NCBI RefSeq assembly: GCF_012927305.1
Contig: NZ_JABBGH010000003.1
Span: 1,116,001-1,180,000 of the forward strand
Source of the DNA: Hymenobacter polaris
GTDB lineage: Bacteria; Bacteroidota; Bacteroidia; Cytophagales; Hymenobacteraceae
Length of the DNA stretch: 64,000 nucleotides
Direction: 5' to 3'
Shown here piece after piece: positions 23,849 through 32,702 of this stretch. The notes under the pieces are model-generated. The model did not search any database, had not been told where the DNA came from, and saw only the letters and a program-made list of their open reading frames with translations. Numbering within the stretch: the stretch's first letter is position 1; every line of letters starts with the position of its first letter. The position numbers and the translations under genes are program-made.

Positions 23849-23919
23849 CCCGCGTAGTCAGCTGCGAAGCAGCGTATCTGCGCAATCCGTTAAATCCGTT
23901 AAATCCGTTAAATCTGCGA
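23849..23919 (-). repeat. Type-2 repeat element, copy 4
   Basis: An inverted copy with three ATTTAACGG units, the largest number in the window. It abuts the tamB stop codon. Copies 3 and 4 together bracket a 73-bp spacer containing no gene. Confidence 0.85.
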
Positions 23920-26900
23920 TTAAAGGGACGTGCGCTTGTCTTCTTCCACCGTCAGCACTTCCTTGGCGCGCTTGGTGTCGCGGGCGCGGCGGCTGGGGGC
24001 ATCGCGCCCAAACAGCTCGCGTAGGTTGTTGAAATCCTTGGTGTGCACCAGCGAGATGCCGGCGCGGGGCTGGTTCACGGTCGTCACCAAGTTGTCGCGC
24101 GGGGTGGTTTCGTAGCGCAGCTTGGCCCGGAACTTCCCGTCGGGCCGCAGAAAATACTCCAGGCTGAAGTCGCCGAGCAGCGAGTTTTGGTAAGGCAGGC
24201 CAGTGTTAGGGTTCAGGTTGTTGCTGGCGCCGTTGGTGATGCCGCCCTCGCGGGTCAGGCGCAGCCGCCCGTTCAGAAATGAGTAGCTCAGGCGCAGCTG
24301 CAGCGCTGCTAGCTGGTCGGCCGATAAGCCGTTGATATTGAAGTCGATTTCGAGGTTCTGGTCAATTTGCGACGTCAGCTGCCCGAGCTGCGACGAGATA
24401 ATCTGCCCTAGGCTGCTTTGCACCGCCCCATTGTTGCCGGCCAGCGTAATGCCGCTGAAGTTGCTGTTGTTCAAGGGCGAAAGCGTGCGGAAGACCAGTA
24501 GGCTAAATACCTGCCGGTTAAGCTCCTGGTCGTCGTTGCGCAGCAGCGCAATGAACGAGGCCAGGTCGCTCTGCAGCGAGCCGGGCGCGTCGTCAAACTC
24601 TAGCGCCAGCTTAATCACCGGCTGCAGCAGCGGCCCCGTCAGGTTCACGACGGCCGTGACGGGCACCACGGCGCTGTTGGTGGGCACCACCGGCGCCACC
24701 GACGTGCGCTGGGTGTAGGTGGCCGCTACATTCATCTGCCCATCCAGCGGGTCGCCGTTCCAGGTGACGGTGCCACCCGGCCGCACCACAAACTCCTTGT
24801 CTACCAGCCCTTGCAGCGTGAAGTTGTAGGCGCCGCGCACGATTTCTACCTGCCCATACATGTTGAAGTCGCCCCGCGTGTCGATGTTGAGGCGCAGTTG
24901 GCCCGTGGCCACCCCCCGAATGACATCGCCGGTGGCCTCGTCGAGCAAAATCTCCAAGTAAGCGTCGGACGTCACCGTCAGGTTCATATTCAGCCGGATG
25001 CCCGAAAGGTCTACCTTGTCCTGGGCCGAGATGGTGGCGGCTTCTAGCGCCTGCCGGCGGCGCACCGAGTCAGGTAGGTTGCGGTTCACAAACTTGATGT
25101 AGCTGGCCTGCTGGGCCTTAGCAGTGTTGTCCAGGGGCAGGGCCAGGCGCGTGCCGGCCTCCGACGTGGCGCGCACGTCAACTACCAAGTCATCCACGGG
25201 CCCCGTTACGGTGGCGCGGCCCGTGGCGTAGGCCGTGCCGAAATACAAGTCGTTGTCGCGGCGGGTGGTGTGCAGCACCTGAAACTTCCGAAACTCGGCG
25301 CTCAAATTCAGGCTCATGTTTTGGAAGCCCTGGTGCCGAATTACCCCGTTCACCGTGCCCAGGTTGCCCTGGGCATCGCGCAGCTTTACGTTGCTAAGGC
25401 CTATCGAGGTGGTAGTGAATGTGATACGGTCATTAAAGGTGTAGGTAGTGCCCAGGTAGCCGAAGGTGAAGCGCCCATTGGTCACGTCTACGGCGCCGGC
25501 CAGGGTGGGCGCGCTAAACATGCCACCCAGTTGCAGCTGCCCGCGCCCGGTGCCCCCTAGATTGTCCAGCAGGCCCGCTAAAAAGGGTTGGGCCAGCACC
25601 ACCGGCGCGTCGGCCAGCTCGCCAGTCAGGTTAAATTGCTGCGTTTCGGAGCCCGGCGCTAGGTAGCCCGTCACCGTCAGCACGCGCTGCTGCTGGCGGC
25701 TCACGTCGAGGTTCACGCGCAGCTGGCCGCTGGGGTTGTCCCAGTCGCCGCGGCCCGCCACCTGCCCAATGGGTGTCCCCTCGTATACGAGCGAGTCCAC
25801 GGCCAGCGTGCTGTTGATAGCCAGCTGGTTATAAATGCCCGCCACCGAGGCCTTGAGGTTGAGCCGCCCCCCTAGGCGCTGGTTGATAACCGAGTTGAGC
25901 GACGTTAAATCGAAGTTCGCCACGTCGAGCTGCAACGGGGGCAGGCGCGAGTCGGGCGAGATAACGCCTTGGGCACTAATGCGCTCGGCGCCGCTGCTGA
26001 GTACGAAGCGGTCCACGTCGAACTGCTTGCCGCCGCCACTGATGCGCACCGAGTTGTCAGCCTCAATCACGTACTCGCGGTCCAGCAGGTGTAGCCCGCT
26101 CTTGCGAAACACAATCTGCACGGCCCTGGGCAAAAAGGCCAGCGACCCGTTGATGGTGGCCTGGTTGGTAGTGCCCGTCTGAGCCAGGGAGGTCGAGAAG
26201 TTAATTTTCTGCTGGTCCCACACGCCTTCCACCACGAAGTTCTGGGTGCGCCCCAAGCCCGGCAGAATCTGGCTGGCCGAGGTCACGTCGGCCTGGGCCA
26301 GCACCTCGGGCTGGTTGGGCAGCTTCGAGGTGGTGAGGTCAAACTCGGTGCGCACCGTGTGCACGGGCCCGTACCAAAGGCTGTCGAAGCGCCCACCAAG
26401 CTGGAAAATCGACGTTTCACCCTGCCGGAAAGAGCCATCGAGGTGACTGTTGTCGGCTATTTGCAGGTCGGGCAGCAGCAAGTTCAGCACTGGGTTGATG
26501 TGCTTGAGGTCCAGCTGCAAATCCACCTGGTAGTTGCGTAGCGGGCGCTGGCGCTTACGGTGGTAGTAGGCCGCCGTGGCCGCCGCGTTGCTTTCAAAGT
26601 TGAGCCGATACTCGTGCACCAGCATCTGAATATCGGCAATGACGCGGGCCGTTTCGAAGCGCCCGCTGGCGCGCAGGTTGGCCAGCTCCGAGCGCACCTG
26701 CACCAGCCGCTGGCCCTGGCTGCTGCGGGTGCTCAGTACATTAATGGTATCTACGTCAAGGCTTTGCTTGCCAATGGTAAAGCGCGAGTCGCGCAGCCGG
26801 GCCGTGCCCAGCAGCGAGTCGAGCTGGGTGCCGCGCAGGTTCACGGTGGCAGTGGTGCTCATCACCAGCGGGGTGGGCAGTAGGCCTAGGGCCCCCAGGT

Positions 26901-28518
26901 TGGCGCGCAGCACGCGGGCGCTCACAATGATGTGCGGGTGGCGCGCATCAAGGTCGAAGTCGCCGTCGGCGGCCAAGCGCAGGTTGGGGTCGGCGGCCGT
27001 TACCTTGCCCTGGAAGCCGCGGCCCGCGAAGTCGCCGTTCAGCGTCAGGTTGTGGTAACGGTAGCCACTCAGCCAAATGGCGGGCACCGTGACTTCGGCG
27101 TGGCCGTGCGCCTCAGGTGGCGTAAAGCCCGTGCCGCGCACCTTGCCGCTCAGCGTCACGTCCCGAATCACCGACTCGTCGCCCAAAAACTTGCCCAGGT
27201 TAAAGGCCGTGCTTTGCACCGCGCCCTCGTACACAGCGTGGTCAAAATCAGTTTTAGTCTTGAGGTTCAGGTCGGTAGTAACGGCGCCGATGGCCGTATT
27301 AAAGGTGGCATTGCCTACAAAGTCGTTGTAGAAGCCAATGAACTGCCCGTTGAGCTGCACCAGCCCTAGGCGCGCAATGAGCTTGTTGGCCGAGGCCGGC
27401 AGCCAGCGGCGCAAGTCGGCGCCGTCTATCTGCGAGGGCTGCAGGCGCAAGTCAATCAGGCTTTCGCGCCAGTTGGGCAGCTTGTCGGCGTTGGCGCGGG
27501 TAGCCACGATGTGGGTGCGGCGGCCGTAGCGCACATCCAGGTTTTTGAGTTGAAAATCACGCACGTAGCCCTTGGCATCCATCGAAATCTGCACCGAGTC
27601 GTGCAGGGGGGCCAGGTCGGGCGCAAACTTGGCAATGTCGTCGGTGTACAGCTTGGCCCCGCGTAGGTTAGCCACCACCCGCATCGAGTCGTTGAAGTCC
27701 GAAAAGTTGCCAAAGCGCTTGTACTCAAAGCGCACGAACTTGCGCAGCTCGCTGCGGCCCACGCGCAAGGTCAGTCCCCCAAACTCCCAAAAGTGCGCGT
27801 TGTAGCTGATGTCGGCCGTCAGCTCGCGCAGGTGGGTTTGCGAGGGCACCTCCACCGCCCGCAGGCCGGCAATGCGCGCCCGCAACGTGTCAGTTTTCCA
27901 GTTCAGGTGCGAAATGTTGGCGTAAATGCTGTCCACCTGCATGTGGGCGTAGTCCACGCTGCGGCCGTACTCCTTGATGCGCGGCTCATCGGGGCGCTCT
28001 AGCCCGAAGTGCCCGTTGCGAATGGCAATGTCATGCAGCTGAAAATCAAACGGCTTGCCCTGGGTTTGGGTGGTATCGGGCGGGCCCATGAGGCGGTGCA
28101 GGGCCGTCAAAAACTGGTCGAGCGTGGTCGAGTCGGGGTGCCCGGCCACGTCGCGCAGCACAAAGCGCGGCTCGTCGAGCGTGAGGGTGCCCACGTGCAG
28201 GTGCCTAGGGTCGAAAACCGAGAAAAGCTGAATGTCGGCATCCACCCGGCCCACGCCAAATAGTTCTTTACCAGCATGGTCGAGCACGTTCACGCCTTCC
28301 AGCAGCACGTGCGAGAAGGGCCGCACGTCTACGCTGCCGATAACTACTTCCTGCCCCAGCTTGCGCGTCAGCACGCTGGCTACCTCGTGGGCCACCCGCG
28401 TTTGCACGCTCGGCACGCGCAAGGCTAGCAGCACTGCCACCACCGCCACTACTGCCAGGCCCAGCGTCCACAGCAGGACACTCAGCAGCAAGCGGAAAGC
28501 ACGGCGCACGAACGACAC
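23920..28518 (-). CDS. tamB: Translocation and assembly module protein TamB
   Basis: 1532 residues, the largest protein here. An N-terminal signal anchor (RRAFRLLLSVLLWTLGLAVVAVVAVLLAL) is followed by about 1100 residues of beta-strand repeats of the AsmA/TamB type. The C-terminal TamB (DUF490) domain includes TVTWNGDPLDGQMNVAATY and VFSLLVFRTLSPL. Such proteins span the periplasm as hydrophobic grooves and are implicated in phospholipid transport to, and protein assembly in, the outer membrane. It is divergent from tsaD, an arrangement common in Bacteroidota. The gene ends directly against a type-2 repeat. Confidence 0.93.
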   Translation of the reverse strand: MSFVRRAFRLLLSVLLWTLGLAVVAVVAVLLALRVPSVQTRVAHEVASVLTRKLGQEVVIGSVDVRPFSHVLLEGVNVLDHAGKELFGVGRVDADIQLFSVFDPRHLHVGTLTLDEPRFVLRDVAGHPDSTTLDQFLTALHRLMGPPDTTQTQGKPFDFQLHDIAIRNGHFGLERPDEPRIKEYGRSVDYAHMQVDSIYANISHLNWKTDTLRARIAGLRAVEVPSQTHLRELTADISYNAHFWEFGGLTLRVGRSELRKFVRFEYKRFGNFSDFNDSMRVVANLRGAKLYTDDIAKFAPDLAPLHDSVQISMDAKGYVRDFQLKNLDVRYGRRTHIVATRANADKLPNWRESLIDLRLQPSQIDGADLRRWLPASANKLIARLGLVQLNGQFIGFYNDFVGNATFNTAIGAVTTDLNLKTKTDFDHAVYEGAVQSTAFNLGKFLGDESVIRDVTLSGKVRGTGFTPPEAHGHAEVTVPAIWLSGYRYHNLTLNGDFAGRGFQGKVTAADPNLRLAADGDFDLDARHPHIIVSARVLRANLGALGLLPTPLVMSTTATVNLRGTQLDSLLGTARLRDSRFTIGKQSLDVDTINVLSTRSSQGQRLVQVRSELANLRASGRFETARVIADIQMLVHEYRLNFESNAAATAAYYHRKRQRPLRNYQVDLQLDLKHINPVLNLLLPDLQIADNSHLDGSFRQGETSIFQLGGRFDSLWYGPVHTVRTEFDLTTSKLPNQPEVLAQADVTSASQILPGLGRTQNFVVEGVWDQQKINFSTSLAQTGTTNQATINGSLAFLPRAVQIVFRKSGLHLLDREYVIEADNSVRISGGGKQFDVDRFVLSSGAERISAQGVISPDSRLPPLQLDVANFDLTSLNSVINQRLGGRLNLKASVAGIYNQLAINSTLAVDSLVYEGTPIGQVAGRGDWDNPSGQLRVNLDVSRQQQRVLTVTGYLAPGSETQQFNLTGELADAPVVLAQPFLAGLLDNLGGTGRGQLQLGGMFSAPTLAGAVDVTNGRFTFGYLGTTYTFNDRITFTTTSIGLSNVKLRDAQGNLGTVNGVIRHQGFQNMSLNLSAEFRKFQVLHTTRRDNDLYFGTAYATGRATVTGPVDDLVVDVRATSEAGTRLALPLDNTAKAQQASYIKFVNRNLPDSVRRRQALEAATISAQDKVDLSGIRLNMNLTVTSDAYLEILLDEATGDVIRGVATGQLRLNIDTRGDFNMYGQVEIVRGAYNFTLQGLVDKEFVVRPGGTVTWNGDPLDGQMNVAATYTQRTSVAPVVPTNSAVVPVTAVVNLTGPLLQPVIKLALEFDDAPGSLQSDLASFIALLRNDDQELNRQVFSLLVFRTLSPLNNSNFSGITLAGNNGAVQSSLGQIISSQLGQLTSQIDQNLEIDFNINGLSADQLAALQLRLSYSFLNGRLRLTREGGITNGASNNLNPNTGLPYQNSLLGDFSLEYFLRPDGKFRAKLRYETTPRDNLVTTVNQPRAGISLVHTKDFNNLRELFGRDAPSRRARDTKRAKEVLTVEEDKRTSL

Positions 28519-28715
28519 GCGAAACGGGGTTGGTGAAAAGGTATTAACGCAAAGGTGCGGCTTTTCGCGCGCAATGATTGAGCCAACGCGCCCGCCGCAC
28601 CCCAGGTTTCCCCGAACTTTGCCGCCGGGCGCAAGGTTTTTTATTGCTGGCCGCTTGCCACGATAAACGGGCCCTAGGGCATTGTTACTTAATAACTGCT
28701 AACTGTTACTTAAAA

Positions 28716-29717
28716 ATGACACTTCTCGCCATCGAATCCAGCTGCGACGACACCGGGGCCGCCGTGTTTCGCGACGGCCAGCTGCTGAGCAACGTGGTGG
28801 CCGGTCAGGCCGTGCACGCGCAGTACGGCGGGGTAGTGCCCGAGCTGGCCTCGCGGGCGCACCAGCAGCATTTGCTGCCCGTCGTCACGGCTGCCCTGCG
28901 CCAGGCCGGCGTCGATAAAAAGGAACTGAGCGCCGTGGCCGTGACGCAGGGGCCGGGCCTGCTGGGCTCGCTGCTGGTGGGGCATTTGTTTGCCAAGGGC
29001 CTGGCCCTGGCCCTCGGGGTTCCACTGCTCACCGTCAACCACATGCGGGCGCACGTGCTGGCCCACTTCATCCGCGACCCCAAGCCTGATTTTCCCTTTC
29101 TGTGCCTTACCGTGAGCGGCGGCCACACCCAGCTGGTGCGCGTGCTAGGGGCCCTGGACATGGACATTCTGGGCCAGACCATCGACGACGCGGCCGGCGA
29201 GGCCTTCGACAAAACGGCCAAGCTGCTGGGCTTGCCTTACCCCGGCGGCCCTAGGCTCGACAAGCTGGCCCAAACCGGCAATCCGCTACGGTTTTCCTTC
29301 CCCGAAGGCGCACTGGAGGGCTTCAACTTCTCGTTCAGCGGCTTGAAAACGGCGGTACTCTACTTTCTCAAAAAGCAAACTGCCACCAATCCCGCCTTCA
29401 TCGAGGAAAACCTGGCCGACCTCTGCGCCAGCATCCAGCACACCATCGTGCAAACGCTGCTCAAGCAGCTCAAACGGGCCGTGCAAGCCACGGGCCTGCG
29501 CCAGGTGGCCCTGGCTGGCGGGGTAGCCGCCAACTCGGGCCTGCGCCGCGGGCTGCAAGAGCTGGCGAAAACCGAAGAGTGGGAGGTGTTTATCCCCGAT
29601 TTTGAGTTCTGCACTGATAATGCCGCCATGGTGGGCCAGTCGGCGCTGTTTCAGTACGCGGCCGGCGACTTTGCCAGCCAGCTCGCCAGCCCCGACCCGC
29701 GCCTCAAGCTGGCCTAG
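28716..29717 (+). CDS. tsaD: tRNA N6-threonylcarbamoyladenosine synthase TsaD
   Basis: 333 residues from ATG 28716, which begins with the canonical MTLLAIESSCDDTGAAV; the 46 extra in-frame codons upstream carry no homology. The metal-binding motif NHMRAH has His109 and His113, and ALAGGVAANSGLR and CTDNAAMVG are further hallmarks. With TsaB, TsaC and TsaE it forms t6A37 in ANN-decoding tRNAs and is usually essential. Divergent from tamB with a 197-bp spacer containing the imperfect direct repeat TGTTACTTAA (28684 and 28704). Confidence 0.96.
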   Translation: MTLLAIESSCDDTGAAVFRDGQLLSNVVAGQAVHAQYGGVVPELASRAHQQHLLPVVTAALRQAGVDKKELSAVAVTQGPGLLGSLLVGHLFAKGLALALGVPLLTVNHMRAHVLAHFIRDPKPDFPFLCLTVSGGHTQLVRVLGALDMDILGQTIDDAAGEAFDKTAKLLGLPYPGGPRLDKLAQTGNPLRFSFPEGALEGFNFSFSGLKTAVLYFLKKQTATNPAFIEENLADLCASIQHTIVQTLLKQLKRAVQATGLRQVALAGGVAANSGLRRGLQELAKTEEWEVFIPDFEFCTDNAAMVGQSALFQYAAGDFASQLASPDPRLKLA

Positions 29718-29850
29718 GGCCCTAGGGCGCAGGCGGCGGTGGCCAACCTGCCCTAGGGCTACGGTCACCCCCCAAGCCGCAAAATCTGCGTAAGCAGGCG
29801 CCAGCTACGCCCGTTCGCGCAGGGTCTGCCCGCCGCTACTCCGGCGCGCC

Positions 29851-29890
29851 CGAAGCTGCGCAATCCGTTACATCCGTTAAATCTGCGGTT
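29851..29890 (-). repeat. Type-2 repeat element, copy 5 (partial)
   Basis: Carries CGCAATCCGTTACATCCGTT and AAATCTGCGGTT, one unit degenerate. It precedes smpB by 13 bp. The remaining gap (29718-29850) has no gene. Confidence 0.75.
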
Positions 29891-29903
29891 CAACTCCTGC
29901 GGT

Positions 29904-30362
29904 ATGAAAGACAATACGCCCGCTCCTATCAATATTAAAAACCGCCGCGCCAGCCACGAATACTCGTTTCTGGCCAAGTACGACGCGGGCATTATGCTGC
30001 AAGGCACCGAGATAAAGAGCATCCGCGCCGGTGAGGTGAACCTGCAAGACGGCTACTGCACCTTCGACCACAAGGGCGACCTCTGGATTCATAGCCTGCG
30101 CATTGCGCCCTATAGCCACGGCACCTACACCAACCACGACCCCCTGCGCACCCGCAAGCTGCTGCTCACCAAGCGCGAGCTGAAGCAGCTAGCCAGCAAA
30201 AGCATCACGCAGGGCCTCACCATCATTCCGCTGCGCTTGTTCGTCACCGACCGCGGATTTGCCAAGGTAGAGATTGCGCTGGCCCAGGGCAAGAAGCACT
30301 ACGACAAACGCGAAGACTTGAAAGCCAAGGACATCAAGCGCGAAATGGAGCGGTATAGCTAG
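29904..30362 (+). CDS. smpB: SsrA-binding protein SmpB
   Basis: 152 residues, the usual size. Diagnostic segments are NRRASHEYSFLAKYDAGIML, GTEIKSIRAGEVNLQDGYC, and the C-terminal KKHYDKREDLKAKDIKREMER tail that enters the mRNA channel. It binds tmRNA and mediates rescue of stalled ribosomes by trans-translation. Read on its own; a type-2 repeat sits just upstream and a type-1 inverted repeat just downstream. The tmRNA gene (ssrA) is not in this window. Confidence 0.96.
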   Translation: MKDNTPAPINIKNRRASHEYSFLAKYDAGIMLQGTEIKSIRAGEVNLQDGYCTFDHKGDLWIHSLRIAPYSHGTYTNHDPLRTRKLLLTKRELKQLASKSITQGLTIIPLRLFVTDRGFAKVEIALAQGKKHYDKREDLKAKDIKREMERYS

Positions 30363-30380
30363 CAGCAGCCACTAAAATAA

Positions 30381-30464
30381 GACGGTCATGCTGAGCTTGC
30401 CGAAGCATCTCTACCGAACAATGATGCGCGGTAGAAATGCTTCGGCAAGCTCAGCATGACGTTC
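30381..30464. repeat. Type-1 inverted repeat, copy F
   Basis: Arms of about 32 bp with loop CCGAACAATGATGCGCGG. The loop is the exact reverse complement of copy G's loop, 830 bp away, so F and G are inverted copies of each other flanking the NlpC/P60 gene. Confidence 0.9.
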
Positions 30465-30492
30465 TTTGTATGTCTTTTACTATCCACGAAAA

Positions 30493-31284
30493 TTGAACCA
30501 CGGTATTTGCGCGCTGAGCGCCGTGCCCGTCCGCGCCGAGCCCACCGACCGGGCCGAACTAGTCACCGAATTACTGTTTGGCGAGTGCTACACGGTGCTG
30601 CAAACCCAGGGCAGCTGGTTGCGCATCGAAGCCGCCGCCGACCACTACCTGGGCTGGATTGACTTCAAGCAGCACCTGCCGGTGAGCGCCGACTACTTCC
30701 GGGCTTGGCAGGCCCAAGACCACCCTAGGGTGCTCGACGTGGTGCAAGTAGTGTCGGACGCCACTACGCGCCAGCCGGTTACGCTGGGCTGCCGCCTGCC
30801 CTTCTTCGATGGCATGACCCTGAAGCTAGGCGACGACCGGCCGCTGTTTTACAACGGCCCGGCTACCAACCCCGCCCAGCCCGGCGCCCCCGAGCGCCAG
30901 CTGCACCTGCTGCGCAAAATGGGCCAGCACTACTTGAAGGCGCCCTACGTGTGGGGCGGCAAAAACGTATTCGGCCTCGACTGCTCGGGGCTGATGCAGA
31001 GCCTCTTTGGCCTGGTGGGCGTGCAGCTGCCGCGCGATGCCCGCCAGCAAATCGCCCTCGGCCAGCCGGTCGATTTCGTGACCCAGGCCCGGCCCGGTGA
31101 CCTAGCGTTTTTTGATAATGTCGAGGGCGCCATTGTGCACGTGGGCATGGTCTACGACGATGGTCTCATCTTGCACGCCCACGGCGAAGTGCGCCTCGAC
31201 CCGCTCGACCACCACGGCATCTTCAACCCCGGCCGCCAGAAATACAGCCACAAGCTGCGCCTGATAAAGCGCGTCATCAATTGA
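30493..31284 (+). CDS. NlpC/P60 (C40) family peptidase with SH3-like N-terminus
   Basis: 263 residues from a TTG codon at 30493, chosen because the protein then begins LNHGICALSAVPVRAEP, matching the usual start of these bacterial-SH3 plus NlpC proteins. A further TTG at 30466 would add nine residues from the repeat flank. The SH3-like part covers about 1-60. The C40 catalytic domain (about 135-263) has Cys164 (FGLDCSGL), His216 (IVHVGMV) and a third polar residue near HAHG. It probably cleaves D-gamma-glutamyl-diaminopimelate bonds in peptidoglycan peptides. No signal peptide is seen, so it may act on recycled muropeptides in the cytoplasm. It is flanked by inverted copies of one repeat. Confidence 0.9.
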   Translation: MNHGICALSAVPVRAEPTDRAELVTELLFGECYTVLQTQGSWLRIEAAADHYLGWIDFKQHLPVSADYFRAWQAQDHPRVLDVVQVVSDATTRQPVTLGCRLPFFDGMTLKLGDDRPLFYNGPATNPAQPGAPERQLHLLRKMGQHYLKAPYVWGGKNVFGLDCSGLMQSLFGLVGVQLPRDARQQIALGQPVDFVTQARPGDLAFFDNVEGAIVHVGMVYDDGLILHAHGEVRLDPLDHHGIFNPGRQKYSHKLRLIKRVIN

Positions 31285-31295
31285 GTAATTAGCAA

Positions 31296-31390
31296 CAAAA
31301 AGGCGGTCATGCTGAGCTTGCCGAAGCATCTCTACCGCGCATCATTGTTCGGTAGAGATGCTTCGGCAAGCTCAGCATGACCGCCTTTTT
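31296..31390. repeat. Type-1 inverted repeat, copy G
   Basis: Arms begin AAAAAGGCGGTCATGCTGAG and pair perfectly to CCGCCTTTTT. It is the inverted counterpart of copy F, and its T-rich end could terminate transcription of the peptidase gene and of ung from the other side. Confidence 0.9.
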
Positions 31391-31402
31391 CTCTCTGTCA
31401 TC

Positions 31403-32065
31403 CTACCATTCAATCGGTTGTTCGCCGTGCTGCTGCAGCCACGCATTCGTTTTGCTGAAAGGCTTGGAGCCGAAAAAGCCCCGGTCGGCCGAGTAGGGCG
31501 AGGGGTGCGCGGCCTTGAGCACCAAGTGCTTGCTTTGGTCAATCAGCTCTTCCTTCTTCTGGGCGTAGGCGCCCCACAGGATGAACACCACGTGCGGGCG
31601 CCCGGCCGACACCTGCCGAATGACAGCGTCGGTAAATTCCTCCCAGCCCTTTTTTTGGTGCGAGCCGGGCGTGGCCGCGCGCACCGTGAGCGTGGCGTTG
31701 AGCAGCAGCACGCCCTGGCGGGCCCAGCGGTCGAGGTTGCCGTTGGCCGGAGCAGGGGTGCCAGGCAGGTCGTCTTGCAGCTCCTTAAAAATATTTTGTA
31801 GCGACGGCGGCGTGCGCACGCCCTCATTCACTGAGAAAGCTAGGCCGTGCGCCTGGTTTTTGCCGTGGTAGGGGTCCTGGCCCAGAATCACCACCTTCAC
31901 CTCGTCGAAGGGGCAGGCGTCGAAGGCGTGGAAAATCTGGGAGCCTAAGGGATATACCGTGGTAGTGGCGTACTCGCCGCGCACCCAGGCGGTTAGCTTC
32001 TGGAAATAAGGCTTTTCGAACTCGGCTGCCAGCACCGGGCGCCAGCTTTCGGCAATCTTGACCAT
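31403..32065 (-). CDS. ung: Uracil-DNA glycosylase, family 1
   Basis: 220 residues. The water-activating loop is GQDPYHG with Asp64 and His67, and the minor-groove intercalation loop HPSPYSADRGFFGS contains His187. LLLNATLTVRAATPGSHQKKGW is the conserved Asn-containing uracil pocket region. It removes uracil from DNA arising from cytosine deamination or dUTP incorporation, starting base-excision repair in the cytoplasm. A monocistronic unit on the minus strand, convergent with the NlpC gene and divergent from apaG. Confidence 0.96.
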   Translation of the reverse strand: MVKIAESWRPVLAAEFEKPYFQKLTAWVRGEYATTTVYPLGSQIFHAFDACPFDEVKVVILGQDPYHGKNQAHGLAFSVNEGVRTPPSLQNIFKELQDDLPGTPAPANGNLDRWARQGVLLLNATLTVRAATPGSHQKKGWEEFTDAVIRQVSAGRPHVVFILWGAYAQKKEELIDQSKHLVLKAAHPSPYSADRGFFGSKPFSKTNAWLQQHGEQPIEW

Positions 32066-32190
32066 AGAAAAAAGAGAAGAAACAAGTAAAGCCGCGCGGC
32101 AACGAAAATCGCCGCGCCCCAGGGCCGCCGTAAACTAAAGGCCTAGGGCGCCCGTTAGGCCCTTAGCGCGTAATTTCGCCGGCCACCGCC

Positions 32191-32577
32191 ATGCCTACCA
32201 CCACTACGCAAGGCGTAACCGTTACGGTTACGACCAACTACCTGCCCGACTACTCCAGCCCCGCGCAGGAACACTATGTATTTGCTTACCGCATCGAAAT
32301 TCGCAACGACGGCGAGTTCACGGTCAAGCTGTTGCGCCGGCACTGGTATATCTCCGACGCCAACAACAGCGTGCGCGAAGTGGAGGGCGAGGGCGTAGTG
32401 GGCCGCCAACCGGTGCTGGAGCCCGGCGAAACCCACCAGTACGTGAGCGGCTGCAACCTGAAGTCGGGCGTGGGCAAGATGCGCGGCACCTACCTGATGG
32501 AGCGCCTGGGCACCGGCGCCCAGTTCGAGGTCGAGATTCCGGAATTTACCCTCATGGTGCCCTACCGGCTGAACTAG
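32191..32577 (+). CDS. apaG: ApaG family protein
   Basis: 128 residues, full length. The ApaG/DUF525 fold is shown by TTTTQGVTVTVTTNYLPDYSS, YVFAYRIEIRNDGEFTVKLL, RHWYISDANN, VGRQPVLEPGETHQYVSGC and MRGTYLM. ApaG is a small fibronectin-III-like beta-sandwich associated genetically with Co/Mg tolerance and diadenosine tetraphosphate metabolism in enterobacteria; its biochemical role is unclear. Divergent from ung with a 125-bp gap. Confidence 0.94.
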   Translation: MPTTTTQGVTVTVTTNYLPDYSSPAQEHYVFAYRIEIRNDGEFTVKLLRRHWYISDANNSVREVEGEGVVGRQPVLEPGETHQYVSGCNLKSGVGKMRGTYLMERLGTGAQFEVEIPEFTLMVPYRLN

Positions 32578-32597
32578 ATACGGCGTAGCTGCTGCTA

Positions 32598-32701
32598 AAA
32601 TCGGCTGTCATTGCGAGCCCGCCAAGCAATCGCACCAGCACGAGTCGGGCGATTTTTGTTTAGATGCGATTGCTTGGCGGGCTCGCAATGACAGCCGATT
32701 T
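32598..32701. repeat. Type-4 inverted repeat abutting a start codon
   Basis: Perfect 37-bp arms (32598-32634, 32665-32701) around a 30-bp loop, with outer bases AAATCGGCTGTCATTGCGAG. Two in-frame ATG codons of the following methyltransferase (32664, 32688) lie at or in the right arm, and a third (32703) lies 1 bp beyond it. Confidence 0.9.
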
Positions 32702-32702
32702 C

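Noticed and set aside
28578..28715. Upstream extension of tsaD by 46 codons
   Set aside because: The extension has no homology-like features and the canonical MTLLAIESSCDDTG start is at 28716.
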